36,135 nucleotides of DNA from Guillardia theta CCMP2712 (Eukaryota; Cryptophyceae; Pyrenomonadales; Geminigeraceae), in contig NW_005434520.1 in NCBI RefSeq assembly GCF_000315625.1, positions 21,250 through 57,384 of the forward strand, in the 5' to 3' direction. Shown piece after piece: positions 18,187-28,776 of the stretch. Both the position numbers and the translations under genes were made by a program. Every line of letters begins with the position of its first letter. Within the stretch, counting starts at the first letter, position 1. Below the pieces are notes generated by a model. The model saw nothing but the letters and a program-made list of their open reading frames with translations, was not told where the DNA came from and searched no databases.

Positions 18187-21107
18187 ATACAGATGAAGTT
18201 GCTGGTTCCAATCCAATTCCTCATAATCTTCGAAATCTTTCACATCATGCTCGTCTCCATAGTTTGCCAGTCGCTCCAGTTCCTCCAAATTGTGCTGCTG
18301 CTGCTGCTGCCATCTCGAATCCTCCTCCTCCTCCTCCTCCTCCTCCTCCTCCTCTTCCTCTTTCAGTTCCTCTAGCTCCTCTAGTTCATCTACGAGCTGC
18401 CGCCGCTGCTCAGCATGTCCAATTTCTCCCCTCAAACTCTCATCAGTTGCAATCTTGTCCAGGCGGCATGGCGTGGTTTGCCACTCACTGTCCTCATACG
18501 ACATCTCCTGCTCCTGCTCCTGCTGCTCCTTCCCCCCTCCCCCTACCGACCTCCTCTCCTGCTGCTCATCTTCCTTGGACAAGCTTCGCCAGGGAGCGAC
18601 AACCAGCTTCCTCAAACTGACCAGCAGGACACGCTGAATCGCTCCTCCTCCCCGCTCGCTCTCTTCGAACTGCCAGTAGCATTCGGAAGGAGCGACACTG
18701 CTGTAGAGGAGCTGGTCGAAGAGGACTTTCCCGCTGACCTCCAGTCTCATCCTCCTCACCGTCACGTTCAGCTTCACGTCCTCCCTCCTCACGTCCTCCT
18801 CCACCGGCCACAGCGCGTTAATCCGCTTCCGTCCATCCTTGAACTCGACACCGTCATCCCCTTCCCCCTCCTCCTCTCGCCCGACGTTGCCATGGTCTGA
18901 AGTCGCCGCCGCCTCCTCCTTCTCCTCCTCCTTCTCCTCCTCCTTCTCCTCCCCCGAGCCGAACTTCAGCCTGATCTCCTGGGCCGCCCTTGTGCCGTTG
19001 GTAGCAAGTAAGTTGGTGCTGCGAAAGAAAGCGAAGCTAGCATCCTCCCCGCACGCTAACTGGTAGCACAGCAGCTTCACCGAGCTCTGAAGCGTCAGGG
19101 GGCGAGGAACGAGCACGTCGCTGCTATGAGCACCTAGCAAGAGCTGCCCCTTGTCGTTCCTCCCGAAGCACAGCAAGCTCCCGTCCTCCGCAAGGGCCAC
19201 CGTGTGCATACTGCCGCATGCAACCTGCAAGAACCTCATGCTCCTTGCGCAGACAACCCGGGCAGGAGCCAACCGCCTCCTCCTGTCGCCCATGCCCAGC
19301 TGGCCGTGGCTGTTGCTGCCCCACGTTAGGAGGCTTCCGCCTGCAGTGATCGCTGCCGCATGTCGCCAGCCACATGCCACATCAGCAACTCTGTGCGCTA
19401 GGGGGATGAGGGTGGGCACTGTGACGGTCCTGCCTATCCTCCGAGGGTCGGAAGTATCAGCTGCCTCCTCCTCTCTCCCCGCATCCCTTCCTGCCTCCTC
19501 CTCCTTCCTTGCTCGAGCCGCTCCCGAGTATCCTAACCCAAGTTGCCCATCGTCATTAGAACCGCATGTGAACATGGAACCGTTTGCGAGGAGGAAGATT
19601 GTATGCTCCTTCCCGCAAGCTATCTTGAGGATGGAGGAGGAGGAGGAGGAGGAGGAGGAGGAGGAGGAGGAGGAGGAGGAGGAGGAGGAGGAGGAGGAGG
19701 AAGGTAGAATGACCCTGTGAGGAAATGCAACTTTGCTCTCGAGGCTACCAATGCCCAGCTGTCCTCTCCTGTTGTCTCCAAATGCAAAGATGTCTCCTCC
19801 TCTCGCCATCACCACAAACGTCTGAGCAGGTCCACACGCCACATCCTTCACGTCCTCGCCCTTTCCAGTAGACCATCGAGTGAAGGAACGAGCTCTCCTC
19901 CTCCTGTTCTGACCCCTCTCCTCCTCCTCCCCTCCTCCTCCTTGATCCCGAGCTGCCCGTGCGAGTTGTCCCCAAAGAGAAACAGCCCCCCTTCAGCGTC
20001 GACCATTGCGCTGTGACGTGAGCCGCATGACATGTGGGACCAAGCTCGATCCGACAAGCTCTTGATCAGCACAAGCCCTCTGCTCCTCTTCCTGATCCTG
20101 CTCAGCAATTTCGGATTGCCTACTGGTACGTCCTCGTCCTCGTCCTCGACGTCCTCGTCCTCGTCCTCGTCCTGCTCTGTACAAAGCTCCTTCTCCTCCT
20201 CCTCCGTCATCCCCAGCTGCCCACAGGTGTTGTCTCCCGCCCCGTACAGCAGTAGCTTACTGTTGGCGGCCACGAGCACGAGCGAATGTGCCGATCCGCA
20301 GCAGACCTTTCGGATTGTGCTGCGAGGAAAGTTGAGGGAATGCCTACAGGTGCAGGAGAATGTGGACGAGGGAGAGGAGGAGGGGAAGAAAGAGAGGGAG
20401 GGAGGGGAGGAGGAGAGGGGAGAAGAGGAGTTACGAGGAAGCGCGAGTTTCCCTCCCCTGTTTGATCCAGCACACAGCACTCCACTCTTCACCCCTTGCA
20501 GCACAGAATCCAGACTACCCGCTGCTCCTGCATTGCAAGCAAAGCATCTGCTCCTTGCATCCACTCCGTCGCCTTCATGTCCGTCTCCCTCACGTCCGTT
20601 CCTTCCTGCGGAGGAGGACGGTGCAAACTCCAGTTCCTGGTCCCCAACATCACAGGCAGCGGAAAGCTCGTCTGCCCCACCTCCACACACTAGATCCCCA
20701 TCAACGCTACTGCCCTCGTCCGGTATCTTCACTGCAAGGTACGTTCCATCCGCCTCCTTCTTTCCCACCTTATCTGCAGCCTGTGTCTCCGCCTTGTTGT
20801 TGGTGTACTTGGAACCCATTCTCCTCATGGCGTTTTGATACCTTGCGGTAGCTGCCCCGGCATCGTTGTCTCCCGTGAGGAGCTGCTGCATGTACAGCTC
20901 AACGTCAGAGGTTTCGAAGGATAAGGCGTTGTTGATGCTGTGGGTCGCTGGAGGAGGAGGAGCACTTCCGCCACGTAGTGTGAGAGAAGGGAGGGAAAGG
21001 AGAAGACGGCGAGTCAGCCTCCTCTCGCTTGCTCCTTGGATGTTCGGCTGGTATGTAGATACTAGTGACGCGAGAGTGACAAGAATCATCGTTATCCCTC
21101 CCTCCAT
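17707..21107 (-). CDS. RCC1-repeat propeller joined to a CS/NudC-like domain
   Basis: The ATG at 21107 opens a hydrophobic leader (ITMILVTLASLVSTY), a likely signal peptide. The region up to about 20330 is disordered. Seven RCC1-type blades follow, each with a CG-x-x-H-type strand and G-x-N-x-x-GQLG: for example GDNSHGQLGIK, GDNRRGQLGIG, GSNDDGQLGLG, GSNSHGQLGMG. From about 18830 to 18575 a CS-like fold is visible: ALWPVEEDV, KLNVTVRRMRLEVSGKVLFD, ECYWQFEES, RVLLVSLRKLV, WRSL. CS domains occur in p23, SGT1 and NudC co-chaperones. The tail carries poly-Glu, poly-Gln and poly-Ala runs. The frame breaks by one base near 19850-19870: LVPSLDGLLE lies in one frame and GEDVKDVACG in the next. RCC1 proteins act as exchange factors or scaffolds, but the role here is unknown. 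A leader on an RCC1 protein points to secretion or, in a complex-plastid alga, organelle targeting. Confidence 0.8.
17847..17895. repeat. (CTG)16, coding poly-Ala on minus strand
   Basis: Pure CTG run inside the RCC1-CS reading frame near its C-terminus, read as GCA alanine codons. Confidence 0.9.
18139..18184. repeat. (CTG)15, coding poly-Gln on minus strand
   Basis: CTG run read as CAG glutamine codons in the acidic/Gln-rich tail of the RCC1-CS protein. A (CTC)n poly-Glu tract lies at about 18318-18361. Confidence 0.9.
19630..19701. repeat. (GGA)n, coding poly-Ser on minus strand
   Basis: About 24 GGA units, read as TCC serine codons between two RCC1 blades. The insert lies in a loop, which blade proteins can tolerate. 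Confidence 0.9.
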
Positions 21108-21840
21108 GATTCAGTTCGTTGGGCGACAGCGTCGGCAGACTGCAGGCTTCAGACCGAGGAATGAAGGGAAATTTTCAGCATCAAGGAGAAACATCGACCT
21201 TGTTCAACCATCTCATCTCAATGTCCTCAATCTATCTCGATCTTCATCTTCTGCCATCATTCATCTTCACTTCCTTGCACCTGCTCACCGAGTCTGCCCG
21301 CTGTCTCCTGCCACCATATTGATACCTTCCGAACTCATTCCCTCCCTCCTGCTCTTGGACTATGTACGACCCACCCACCCCTTGCGAGACAAAATGATTG
21401 TACCCGTACTTTGATCACTAAATTAGAGTCCAACTACCCGGTACTAAGGTGTACCCACCATAAGGACCCAACTAATAATAAGTCCGTCAAGTCCAAAGAC
21501 GACCAGGGGAGGAACAGCTTTGAGAGTGAGCAGGAGAGGAAAGATGAGAAGGGAGGAGAGATGAGAGGAGGAGGAAGGGTTGAGGCGGTGGGGGGACGAG
21601 AAGGAAGGGAAGGAGGAGGAGGAAGAAGCTACTTGGCTAGAGCATGCAAGATTCCTGATTATACAGATGGACTTGAGCTTGTTCTGTTTCTAAAGTTACA
21701 TGTCAATGGAATCTAGAATCTATTTCCCATGGGACAGGCGCATGCGACCGCAACGCGCTCACTGTCTGCGTCCTTCTCCTCCTGATATCACAACCTTCCA
21801 TCATACTGGTAGCATCTGGTGCGGTCCGCGGATAAGAGCT
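21108..21840. other. no gene recognised; upstream of the RCC1-CS gene
   Basis: This stretch holds the presumed promoter of the RCC1-CS gene and the 3' flank of the seven-transmembrane gene, both minus strand. A purine-rich tract lies at 21530-21630. I see no clear TATA box. Confidence 0.5.
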
Positions 21841-22899
21841 TCAGTCATCGAGCCCCCCACCTGCCTCCCGTGCTGGACAGGAGCAAGCTGTTCCACACGC
21901 TGAGTGGGCCTCATGGAGCTGAGGGCAGCCAGCAGTTAGCATCGAAAGACAGCAGGGAGGATGCGAGCACCTGTGGAACAATGCGAGGAAGCAGAAGGAG
22001 GGCACAGAGAAGATGAACATGTTGCTGAAGAGGAAGATCAACCCCCGGAGAGCAGCAGCCACCCAGTCATCGTCCCCGAAGAAGGAGGAGGAGTAGGAGG
22101 CGTCGAAGGGATCGCAGTCGTCCATGTCGCGCAGGAAGTGATCCAGGGACTGGAGGATGCCGAAGATGGCGGACAAGAACATGGCGCAAGCAAGGCGGAA
22201 GAGGGAGAGCCATAGGACATTGGGACGTCTTCGTTTCCTGCCTTCGTTGTGGAGAATGAGAATCCCCAGGAACAGAACGACGGCGATGAGGAGGAAGGAG
22301 GCGAGGAACGCGAGCCATGCTGGATCTGAGGGGAAGGGGGCGGATGTCAGAGGAGCAGGTGCAGAGGAGGAGTCACCTTGGCAGGAGAAGGCGTGAGGAA
22401 ACGACCCGATACAAGAGAAGAACATGACAAGGGATATCCATCCTAGAGATACCCATAGCGGCATCTTCAACACTCTCTGCGCCTCCTGCAGCTGCGCTCC
22501 TTCCTGGCTCGGGAGCCTCAGGCGGAGGACGAGGCGGAGGAAGAAGAAAGCAACGACGACGAACGCGATGAGGAGGAGGCCCAGGCTGAGGTAGCTCATG
22601 CTGGCATCTACTCGCTGCATCCTGCATAGGAAGTCGGCTTGGCTGTCGATCGCGGTTGAGTTCTGGTTGCTACCGCACTGATCCATCCATCTTGAGCCCC
22701 GCACCATCGGCCCCTGCGCCATCCACACGACATCAAACACCACGTCGCACGTCTGCATGAGATTGATAACACAGGTCAGCACGAGAAGCTGCATGTATGC
22801 TGAGCTCCTGTCAGCCCATACTCGGTTCCGCCTTACAATGGCCTGCACAGTCTTGCACATGATCGCCAAGGACAGCAGTCCGTACAGGCATCTTAACAT
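21841..22899 (-). CDS. seven-transmembrane protein of unknown family
   Basis: The first ATG is at 22899 (MLRCLYGLL); the open frame extends a little upstream, so a 5' exon is possible. The 352-residue product has seven hydrophobic spans: CLYGLLSLAIMCKTVQAIV, MQLLVLTCVINLMQTCDVV, YLSLGLLLIAFVVVAFFFL, PLWVSLGWISLVMFFSCIG, WLAFLASFLLIAVVLFLGIL, LSLFRLACAMFLSAIFGIL and LRGLIFLFSNMFIFSVPSF. Loops contain Cys-rich and acidic patches (RDMDDCDPFDASYSSS), with a possible N-glycosylation site NST in a loop. The topology resembles a receptor, but no GPCR class motif (DRY, NPxxY) is visible. The Cys-rich C-terminus (CSHPPCCLSM) could be palmitoylated or could be an unspliced end. Confidence 0.65.
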   Translation of the reverse strand: MLRCLYGLLSLAIMCKTVQAIVRRNRVWADRSSAYMQLLVLTCVINLMQTCDVVFDVVWMAQGPMVRGSRWMDQCGSNQNSTAIDSQADFLCRMQRVDASMSYLSLGLLLIAFVVVAFFFLRLVLRLRLPSQEGAQLQEAQRVLKMPLWVSLGWISLVMFFSCIGSFPHAFSCQGDSSSAPAPLTSAPFPSDPAWLAFLASFLLIAVVLFLGILILHNEGRKRRRPNVLWLSLFRLACAMFLSAIFGILQSLDHFLRDMDDCDPFDASYSSSFFGDDDWVAAALRGLIFLFSNMFIFSVPSFCFLALFHRCSHPPCCLSMLTAGCPQLHEAHSACGTACSCPAREAGGGLDD

Positions 22900-23464
22900 G
22901 TATCCGTCAGATACTGAAGCTATCAAATTCTCATCACCTGAAACCTATCTCGATTGCAATGAACATCTCGTACGAGTATTAGGATGAGTTCTGACCAATC
23001 CCACAAACCTAGAACAAAGTTCTTGCAGCTCCGCCGCTTCAGGGCGTGACTTGCCGTATGATCAGGACGTATCTTCCAAGCCTCTAGTAGATGCTCCGAA
23101 AGAACTTTTCGGTAAGATGTGCGACTTGAGTGGAATGTATGGTTGGCAGTAGGGTCAACCAAACGGGAGCCAGTCTTCGGTGAATGCCCTCCTTTCCTGC
23201 TTACTGTCGTGCTTGCAACTCCAGATCAGTGTACACTGATTCCATGGTCCTAGTCAGTGTCTACTTCCCGTCCCTTGATGCTGATCGCTCCTCGTTCGCC
23301 GTCTCCCCAGCGCTCGTTCCCCATTGAACATCGGCACATGGCTGAAGCCTGAGCAAGAAACAGAAATTTGAAGGCCAATACGAAACAAATTTATGTGATG
23401 GATTTGATTAGTTCAAAATTAGGAGCTATGAATCAAATCATTCTGAAGTGAGACACAGAATCCG

Positions 23465-23730
23465 TTTACTCAAAGTTAAGTTAAAATCAGTACCAGGACA
23501 ATCACTGGGCGGACTCAGGGCCCGCCGGGCGCGGCGGCCCGCCGCCCGGCGGCCTGCCGCGACTGAGTCGGGGCCGCGCCAGCCTGGTAGGAGGCGGACT
23601 CGAGCACCTGCCGGCCGCCGGGGGCGTGCGACTAGGCCCCGACGCCGGGACACTGACTCGATGGCTACCGTGACGGCCTCCCGGAGGCTCCCGGCGGGCC
23701 GCGGCCGGTGGCATCATCAGTGATTTTTAA
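23465..23730. repeat. GC-rich palindromic block with AT-rich arms
   Basis: The left arm (TTTACTCAAAGTTAAGTTAA, then AATCAGTACCAGGACAATCA) matches the arms of the element at 13137-13300. The core is almost pure G/C with CCGCCGGGCG-type dyads and GACTCAG/CTGAGTC words. The right edge has GTGATTTTTAACTGAGTAA, a shortened inverted version of the left arm. Confidence 0.55.
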
Positions 23731-24419
23731 CTGAGTAACCGTTCACTGGCAAGTTTGACGGTGAAGAGTCTAGGCAGTACTTTGGCAAGTTGAGTAAACA
23801 AGTCTAGGCAGTCACGGGCAGGAGGCCCGGCTCTCCGAGGCTCAGTGAGGCGCCGGGCGGCCCCGGTCACCGGGCGGCACTGCACTGGGCATGACCCTGG
23901 CGGCGGTCCAACAGGCTTGGCAAGGAGAACACCGTCGTGCCAGCAAGGGAGTCGCACGGTAGTAAAGTCATTCCCCAAGGTGCAAGACGAATGCTCGAGA
24001 ACGTAAGTGACTCCTTTAACAAAAAATCTGAGTCTCGAAAAGAAGAGTTATCAAATTACAAAGGATTGGCTGTCAGCTGCAGATTCATTGTTGAAGGACT
24101 TAAAGGAGTCAGATAGACACCTGGAAAATCTTTTTTGAGGTGTGAGGTGAAGGTCTGGGATTATCTGATTGTATCAATAGGAGAACCGAGGGAGCCATGT
24201 ATCAACCAAGTCCGAACAACAAGTTGGTAACACTTCCAGATTGTCTCTAGAATTTTCGAGAAGTAACAAAAGTCTTCAAGGAGTCAAATTAGAAAACGAT
24301 TCAGATTTCTTTCCGCAAAAAGATGTCAGCATAGACCAGTCATGGGAATTAATGTCAGCAGTTTGGTCATCAGGTCACGTTGGACCTCTTCCTCCTGTAA
24401 GGCTTGTCTCGGCCAAGGC

Positions 24420-24740
24420 ATGAAACCTTCACCCACCCCCCCTCAAACTCACTCATGCAAATCTTACCCACCCCACCAGACCCTGGGTTTCCATGCGCCT
24501 GCCGAGCTGGAACCGTGGAGGCTTTTAACCCCTGCTTGTGACTAGTAGATGGACCCTTACACAGCAGCTCCTCTTCCTGTATGGACCCCTAGTACTGCGT
24601 TCCAACCCCCCTGCGGTACCACCCCATAGATCATGTTTACATGGGGGTACTGAAAGGGTCGCCCAGGGGTAAAGACCAACCTTGCACCCCCACCCCTACA
24701 TTCCCCTTCTGTAGCCTTACAGATCCCTTGACCGGTCCAA
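24420..24740. repeat. C-run-rich degenerate tract
   Basis: Dense ACCCACCCC, ACCCCCCTGCGG and GGTACCACCCC words on the + strand, similar in style to 29990-31000. No unit length is regular. Confidence 0.4.
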
Positions 24741-25090
24741 CACCCTGTAAGGCTGGTGCTGACCTTTTCCAGCTTTCTAAGATCGAAACCTTTCATTTTC
24801 GAATTTACAAAACAACTTGTAGTCAGCAACCCCTCTATAAGACCACCTCCGACTCCTCCCTCCCTGAACAATTCCCTGAATCCCCCTGCCTTCCCTTGAT
24901 TCTTGCCCTGCCTCTTACAAGTCCTGCCTACCAGCCTGTCCTCACACAATCCTCTCAACCTGCTCGTAACCCCCTGATCCTTTCATTCCTGTCCTTTTCC
25001 TTTGCTTTCTTCCCAAAAATTATCTCTGAACAAGCATTGACATCAAATCTACATTTTTTCGCCCAAATTCCTTCAATTCCGTAAAAGTTG

Positions 25091-25630
25091 ATGGCAATCC
25101 ACGGAGTATTCCTGGGAAACATAGATATTGTTGTAGACATGGATGGCAAACACTCGCCTCCTACCCCCGCGGAAGAGGATCAGTCTTCGAAGGCCAAAGT
25201 AGCAGGGGTTCGCAAAATCCCCCATTCCGACACTCCTGGTAACTTGTACAAGATGAGAAGATGGTTGTCGTCTTCGCGGCATCCTACCAAGAGCGCATGT
25301 GAGGCATGCAGACAAGCGAAGACCAAGTGCCAAGAAACTCGCCCTTGCAAGCGATGCATGAGCAGAGGCATGGAGTGCAGAACTTTAAGTCCGATACTAC
25401 AGCCGTCCATCTTCACCAACGTCCCCCATGATCCCCTTTTCTCTCCTCTCGCTGGACCAGTCTGGCAGCCCTCGGAGCAAGCATCCAATGAACTGCATCC
25501 TTGTACTTCTCAGCCCTCCCTTCCGTTCGAGGTTGTGAATGATCGCTGCGAGTCTCCCGCAGCGCTATGGCGAGGAAACTTTGAAAGCGCTCTCATGGAC
25601 GAGGCCTTGTTGCATGTCTCCAGCCATTGA
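25091..25630 (+). CDS. Zn(II)2Cys6 binuclear-cluster DNA-binding protein
   Basis: An intronless 179-residue frame from ATG 25091. Residues 70-96 read CEACRQAKTKC, QETRPCKRC, MSRGMEC, giving the spacing C-x2-C-x6-C-x5-C-x2-C-x6-C (C70, C73, C80, C86, C89, C96), the GAL4-type zinc cluster. In fungi such proteins are transcription factors binding CGG half-sites. Here there is no fungal middle homology region, and the protein ends about 80 residues after the cluster, so it may be a minimal DNA-binding protein or lack a later exon. It converges on the duplicated-module gene, whose stop is about 180 bases away. A basic patch (KMRRWLSSSRH) precedes the cluster. Confidence 0.8.
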   Translation: MAIHGVFLGNIDIVVDMDGKHSPPTPAEEDQSSKAKVAGVRKIPHSDTPGNLYKMRRWLSSSRHPTKSACEACRQAKTKCQETRPCKRCMSRGMECRTLSPILQPSIFTNVPHDPLFSPLAGPVWQPSEQASNELHPCTSQPSLPFEVVNDRCESPAALWRGNFESALMDEALLHVSSH

Positions 25631-25810
25631 CCGGAGCTCGTCGCCCGATGCGCCTCTACAACTTTTCTGTAACATTAGAACACGCAAACTTCTTCCAAAC
25701 CAAAGAACCAGATATTAATAAATTATGCAGAATCTCACAGTATTTTAAAGTCTCTTCCATGCAATCCATGCACCCATCTTGGCTGATTGAGCCAGTAGAT
25801 GGTGCCAGTT

Positions 25811-28776
25811 TCAGGGTTCGAGCCGCGGGGGAGCTTGAGCCTCCTTGTCATTCCTCTTCTGGCACTGTGAGAAGCCTTTGCTCAATCGCTTCTTGGCGAT
25901 TTGGAACGATTCATCGTTTCGAAACTCCCACTCCTGCACCACGGCCGTCAGCGATGTTGCATCGGAGACGAAGCTCTTACCCGATAATAGAACATGTCGG
26001 TCTTGCCCGGATCCTTGTCCGCGGGTCCTCGCAAGCAAGGCTTCGAGCCGATCTTTCGGAAGAGCTCGTACACGCCCCAGGTAGGGTTCTTCAATGGCTG
26101 ATTGTACTTGCCGTTCGCTTTCTTCCATATCCCCCCCTTGTCCTCGTCCACCATCTTCTTGACCTTCAAGTTCAGCTCGTAAGGATCGTGAACTTCCAGC
26201 TTCGACCAGCCGAGGATACAGTTCTTTGCAGGATCTTCCGACTTGATGAAAGTTGCGATCTTTTCATGCTGCGCCTCGACCAGGAGCTCGTGGAGACAGA
26301 GGAGCCGCTTTGCCGAGTTGGGATTGATCTCTCCGATGCGAACAGCATCGTCCAACCTCGACCGCAGTTCGTCGTCCACAAAGTCACTTCCGTACACAAT
26401 GGCCCTTGATTGAGCAAAGATATGAATCAAGGAATCGTCCGATCTCACCACAGTTGGAGTATTGTAGAATTCCTTTGGCGATGGCTGCTCTTTTGGTGGC
26501 GATACTGAAACAGCGTCCAACTTAGCAGAGGTCGGTGCTGGGGCCGAAGCATTGTCAACAGTCAACGACCTTTTAGCTGGAGAGGTAGCGCCTTTTTCGG
26601 ACCTCGAGCGTTTGTTTGTTCCACGTTCCTTCTTTACAACCCCTTCTGAGGCGAGCGATAGAAGTGCTGTGCATGCTGCTTGTAGATTTGGATCATCAGA
26701 ATCCTCCGCAGAACCACCTTGAGCCTTCTTCGACAAAGATTCTTTGCTTTTACCTGCAACATACTGAGCTCGAGCAGATAAAGCTTGCTCTCCTTTGTTG
26801 GGATTTGTTAAATCACGTTTGAGTAAACTTGAAAAGGATTCCTGTCCACGTGAGATTTGCCCCAAATCTAAGCCTTTTGGGTCACTGCCCTTCAGACCAA
26901 CAAGCGAAGAAGACGCTGTAAGGATCGAAGGAGGCTGAAACGGAACATGCAACATTTTGCTTGATAGATGAGGCTGTTGCCTTTCCTCTTTGAGTGCTCC
27001 TACATTGTTGAAATTGGTTCCTGGAACTGTCCCTTTCGATGCTCCGATTGAACTCTTTGCTGCATCCATTGGACCGTTCACTGGATTTTCACTCATGATG
27101 GATACCGTGCTCAAAGTATTCGACATTTTGCCTGCACCTTCAGCACGTCCCTGATTTGCACCATGCTGGGTGATAGAAATTTGGTTATCCGATGAAACTT
27201 TGTTCATATCACGGGGGCGTCCCTTAGCAATTCCATCAACTTCCAAGCGATGTCTATTCTTCACTAGGGTATCACGGCAGAAGATGTATCGTGTGGCGTA
27301 CATGAAATCTTTTGGATCGGGATCATGCTCCTTGGGACCTCTACAATGCTTTTGTGGTCTGACGCCGATCTGTCGCAACAACTCGTAGATTACCCATGTC
27401 GGTTTTTTGAGGGATCTGGCACCACCTAAGCCATGCCACAACTTGTTCTCCTGAACCATCTTGCGGATGAACAAATTGAATTGAGGTTGTTTCACTTCGA
27501 GCTGCTGGAATCCTAGAATGCAATTGTTTCTTTGATCTGAATCTCGTTTTATATAGCTGATTCCACTCTCCTGCGAATTAATGCAGTTGTAGAGATCATA
27601 CAATCTTGACAAAGCTGTCGACTTGATTTGCACTTCGGCATACTTCTCAGCATGAACTTTGAATTCCTCCTTCTTCCGAATTTCCTCATAATCTAGTTTT
27701 CCCTGAAAACATGAGCCTCAGCTTCTGAAAACAAGTTTGACGAAGCAAATAGTGGACATCAAAGAGGATGAATATCACAACCATACCAGAAAGTCTCTGT
27801 GAAGAAGAGCACTTGCTTTAGACTGGCAAATAAGGTCAATAAAATATAAGTATGTCAATGGGAGGATAGAATCAGAACTTACGCTGAATGGGGCCGTGGG
27901 TTTCGATGCTGGATTCATACTAGGCATAGATTGTTTTGTAGGCTGTCACATGATTCTTCAAAACACATATTAACAAATTGAACCAGAAATACCGCTTCAC
28001 TAGATGTTAATGCCGATCGGTAATCAATCGTTTCCTGTGAAAAATCAAGATCCGAGAAATACTGAAGCTACGCTCAAACCTTTGCAGGGAGAAAGCAGCT
28101 TAACGCCTTCGTCTTTGCTGAATCTGACGCCTGAGATGCAGTCTGTAACGTTTCAATTCAAATTCAGCTGTCTGTCCGACTGAGTTAACAATCACACTCA
28201 CGTCGACGGGATTGCATAAGTCGCTTAGTGCTACTCTTTGCGTTGTTGCGACCTTAGCTTCGAGCTACAAAGTTTCAGCTAATTCAGCAAAAACATTATA
28301 CTAGTTACGCACGTCATTGTTATTGCCTTCCTTCGGTCCTATCGTGCTTTTCCCATCTGTCTTAATCGATTCCTGGTAAAATTTGAGATAAACAAAAACA
28401 AGAGAAGAAAATAATTTACCGCTTTTCGTTCTGAGGAATCGTCAGGAGAAGCATCTTTGGATGGATCTTTCGAAGAAGAATTTGAGGGGTCGGTGAATGT
28501 GGTCAATCTATCCAACAATGGTTCTTTGTGCTGTGCCTTGTGCACTTCTCCATTTGACATTGATTGGAATTCTCCGAGCTGATGTTTCTCGTTTGTGTCT
28601 TTCATCTCAAAACCTCCCCGTGGAAGAGTAGCTATCGGCATTTTCAATAACTTGTGTTTCGAAATTTCTTTTGTAAATATTTTGTGTTTGGGATCACTGA
28701 AATAAAATATGCAGAAAAATTATGTGCTTGAAACAAACTAACTGAAATAAAAAAACTTTGACAACAATTTATCCAT
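25811..28776 (-). CDS. protein with two copies of an unrecognised module, multi-exon
   Basis: Proposed exons in transcript order: 28776-28739, 28696-28420, 28372-28313, 28264-28202, 28142-28080, 28034-27993, 27942-27883, 27822-27787, 27702-25981, 25933-25811. Introns are 43-84 bases, and every join after the second exon is phase 0. The product is about 827 residues. A module of about 80 residues occurs twice, near residues 273-353 and 707-787: NNCILGFQQLEV ... IRKMVQE ... LKKPTWVIYELLRQIG ... RGP, and KNCILGWSKLEV ... VKKMVDE ... LKNPTWGVYELFRKIG ... RGP. Between them lies a Ser/Pro/Lys-rich linker with a likely nuclear signal (KKERGTNKRSRSEKG). The N-terminal third is disordered and spread over mini-exons. 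I recognise no known domain; a nuclear or DNA-associated role is inference. The first exon is the least certain. Confidence 0.75.

Larger units (their letters stand above)
22900..25090. other. no gene recognised; holds repeat blocks
   Basis: Over 2 kb without a supported gene. It contains the GC-rich block at 23465-23730 and a C-run-rich stretch at 24420-24740. CTATAAG near 24835 could be a TATA-like element, but it is some 250 bases before the Zn2Cys6 start. Confidence 0.55.

Noticed and set aside
17720-18900. Plus-strand frames rich in Leu, Ser and Pro opposite the RCC1-CS gene
   Set aside because: They are mirror frames of a repeat-rich coding strand and lack domain content. The minus strand has clear RCC1 and CS motifs.
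20866-21414. 182-codon plus frame over the start of the RCC1-CS gene
   Set aside because: It overlaps the leader of the minus-strand gene and shows no recognisable protein features.
24641-25084. 147-codon plus frame just upstream of the Zn2Cys6 gene
   Set aside because: It ends immediately before the gene, is Pro/Ser-rich from C-run DNA, and shows no domain or splice link to it.
25811-25830. tRNA-like GGTTCGAGCC word
   Set aside because: It lies in the last exon of the duplicated-module gene (reverse complement GGCTCGAACC, coding RLEP) and no cloverleaf is visible.
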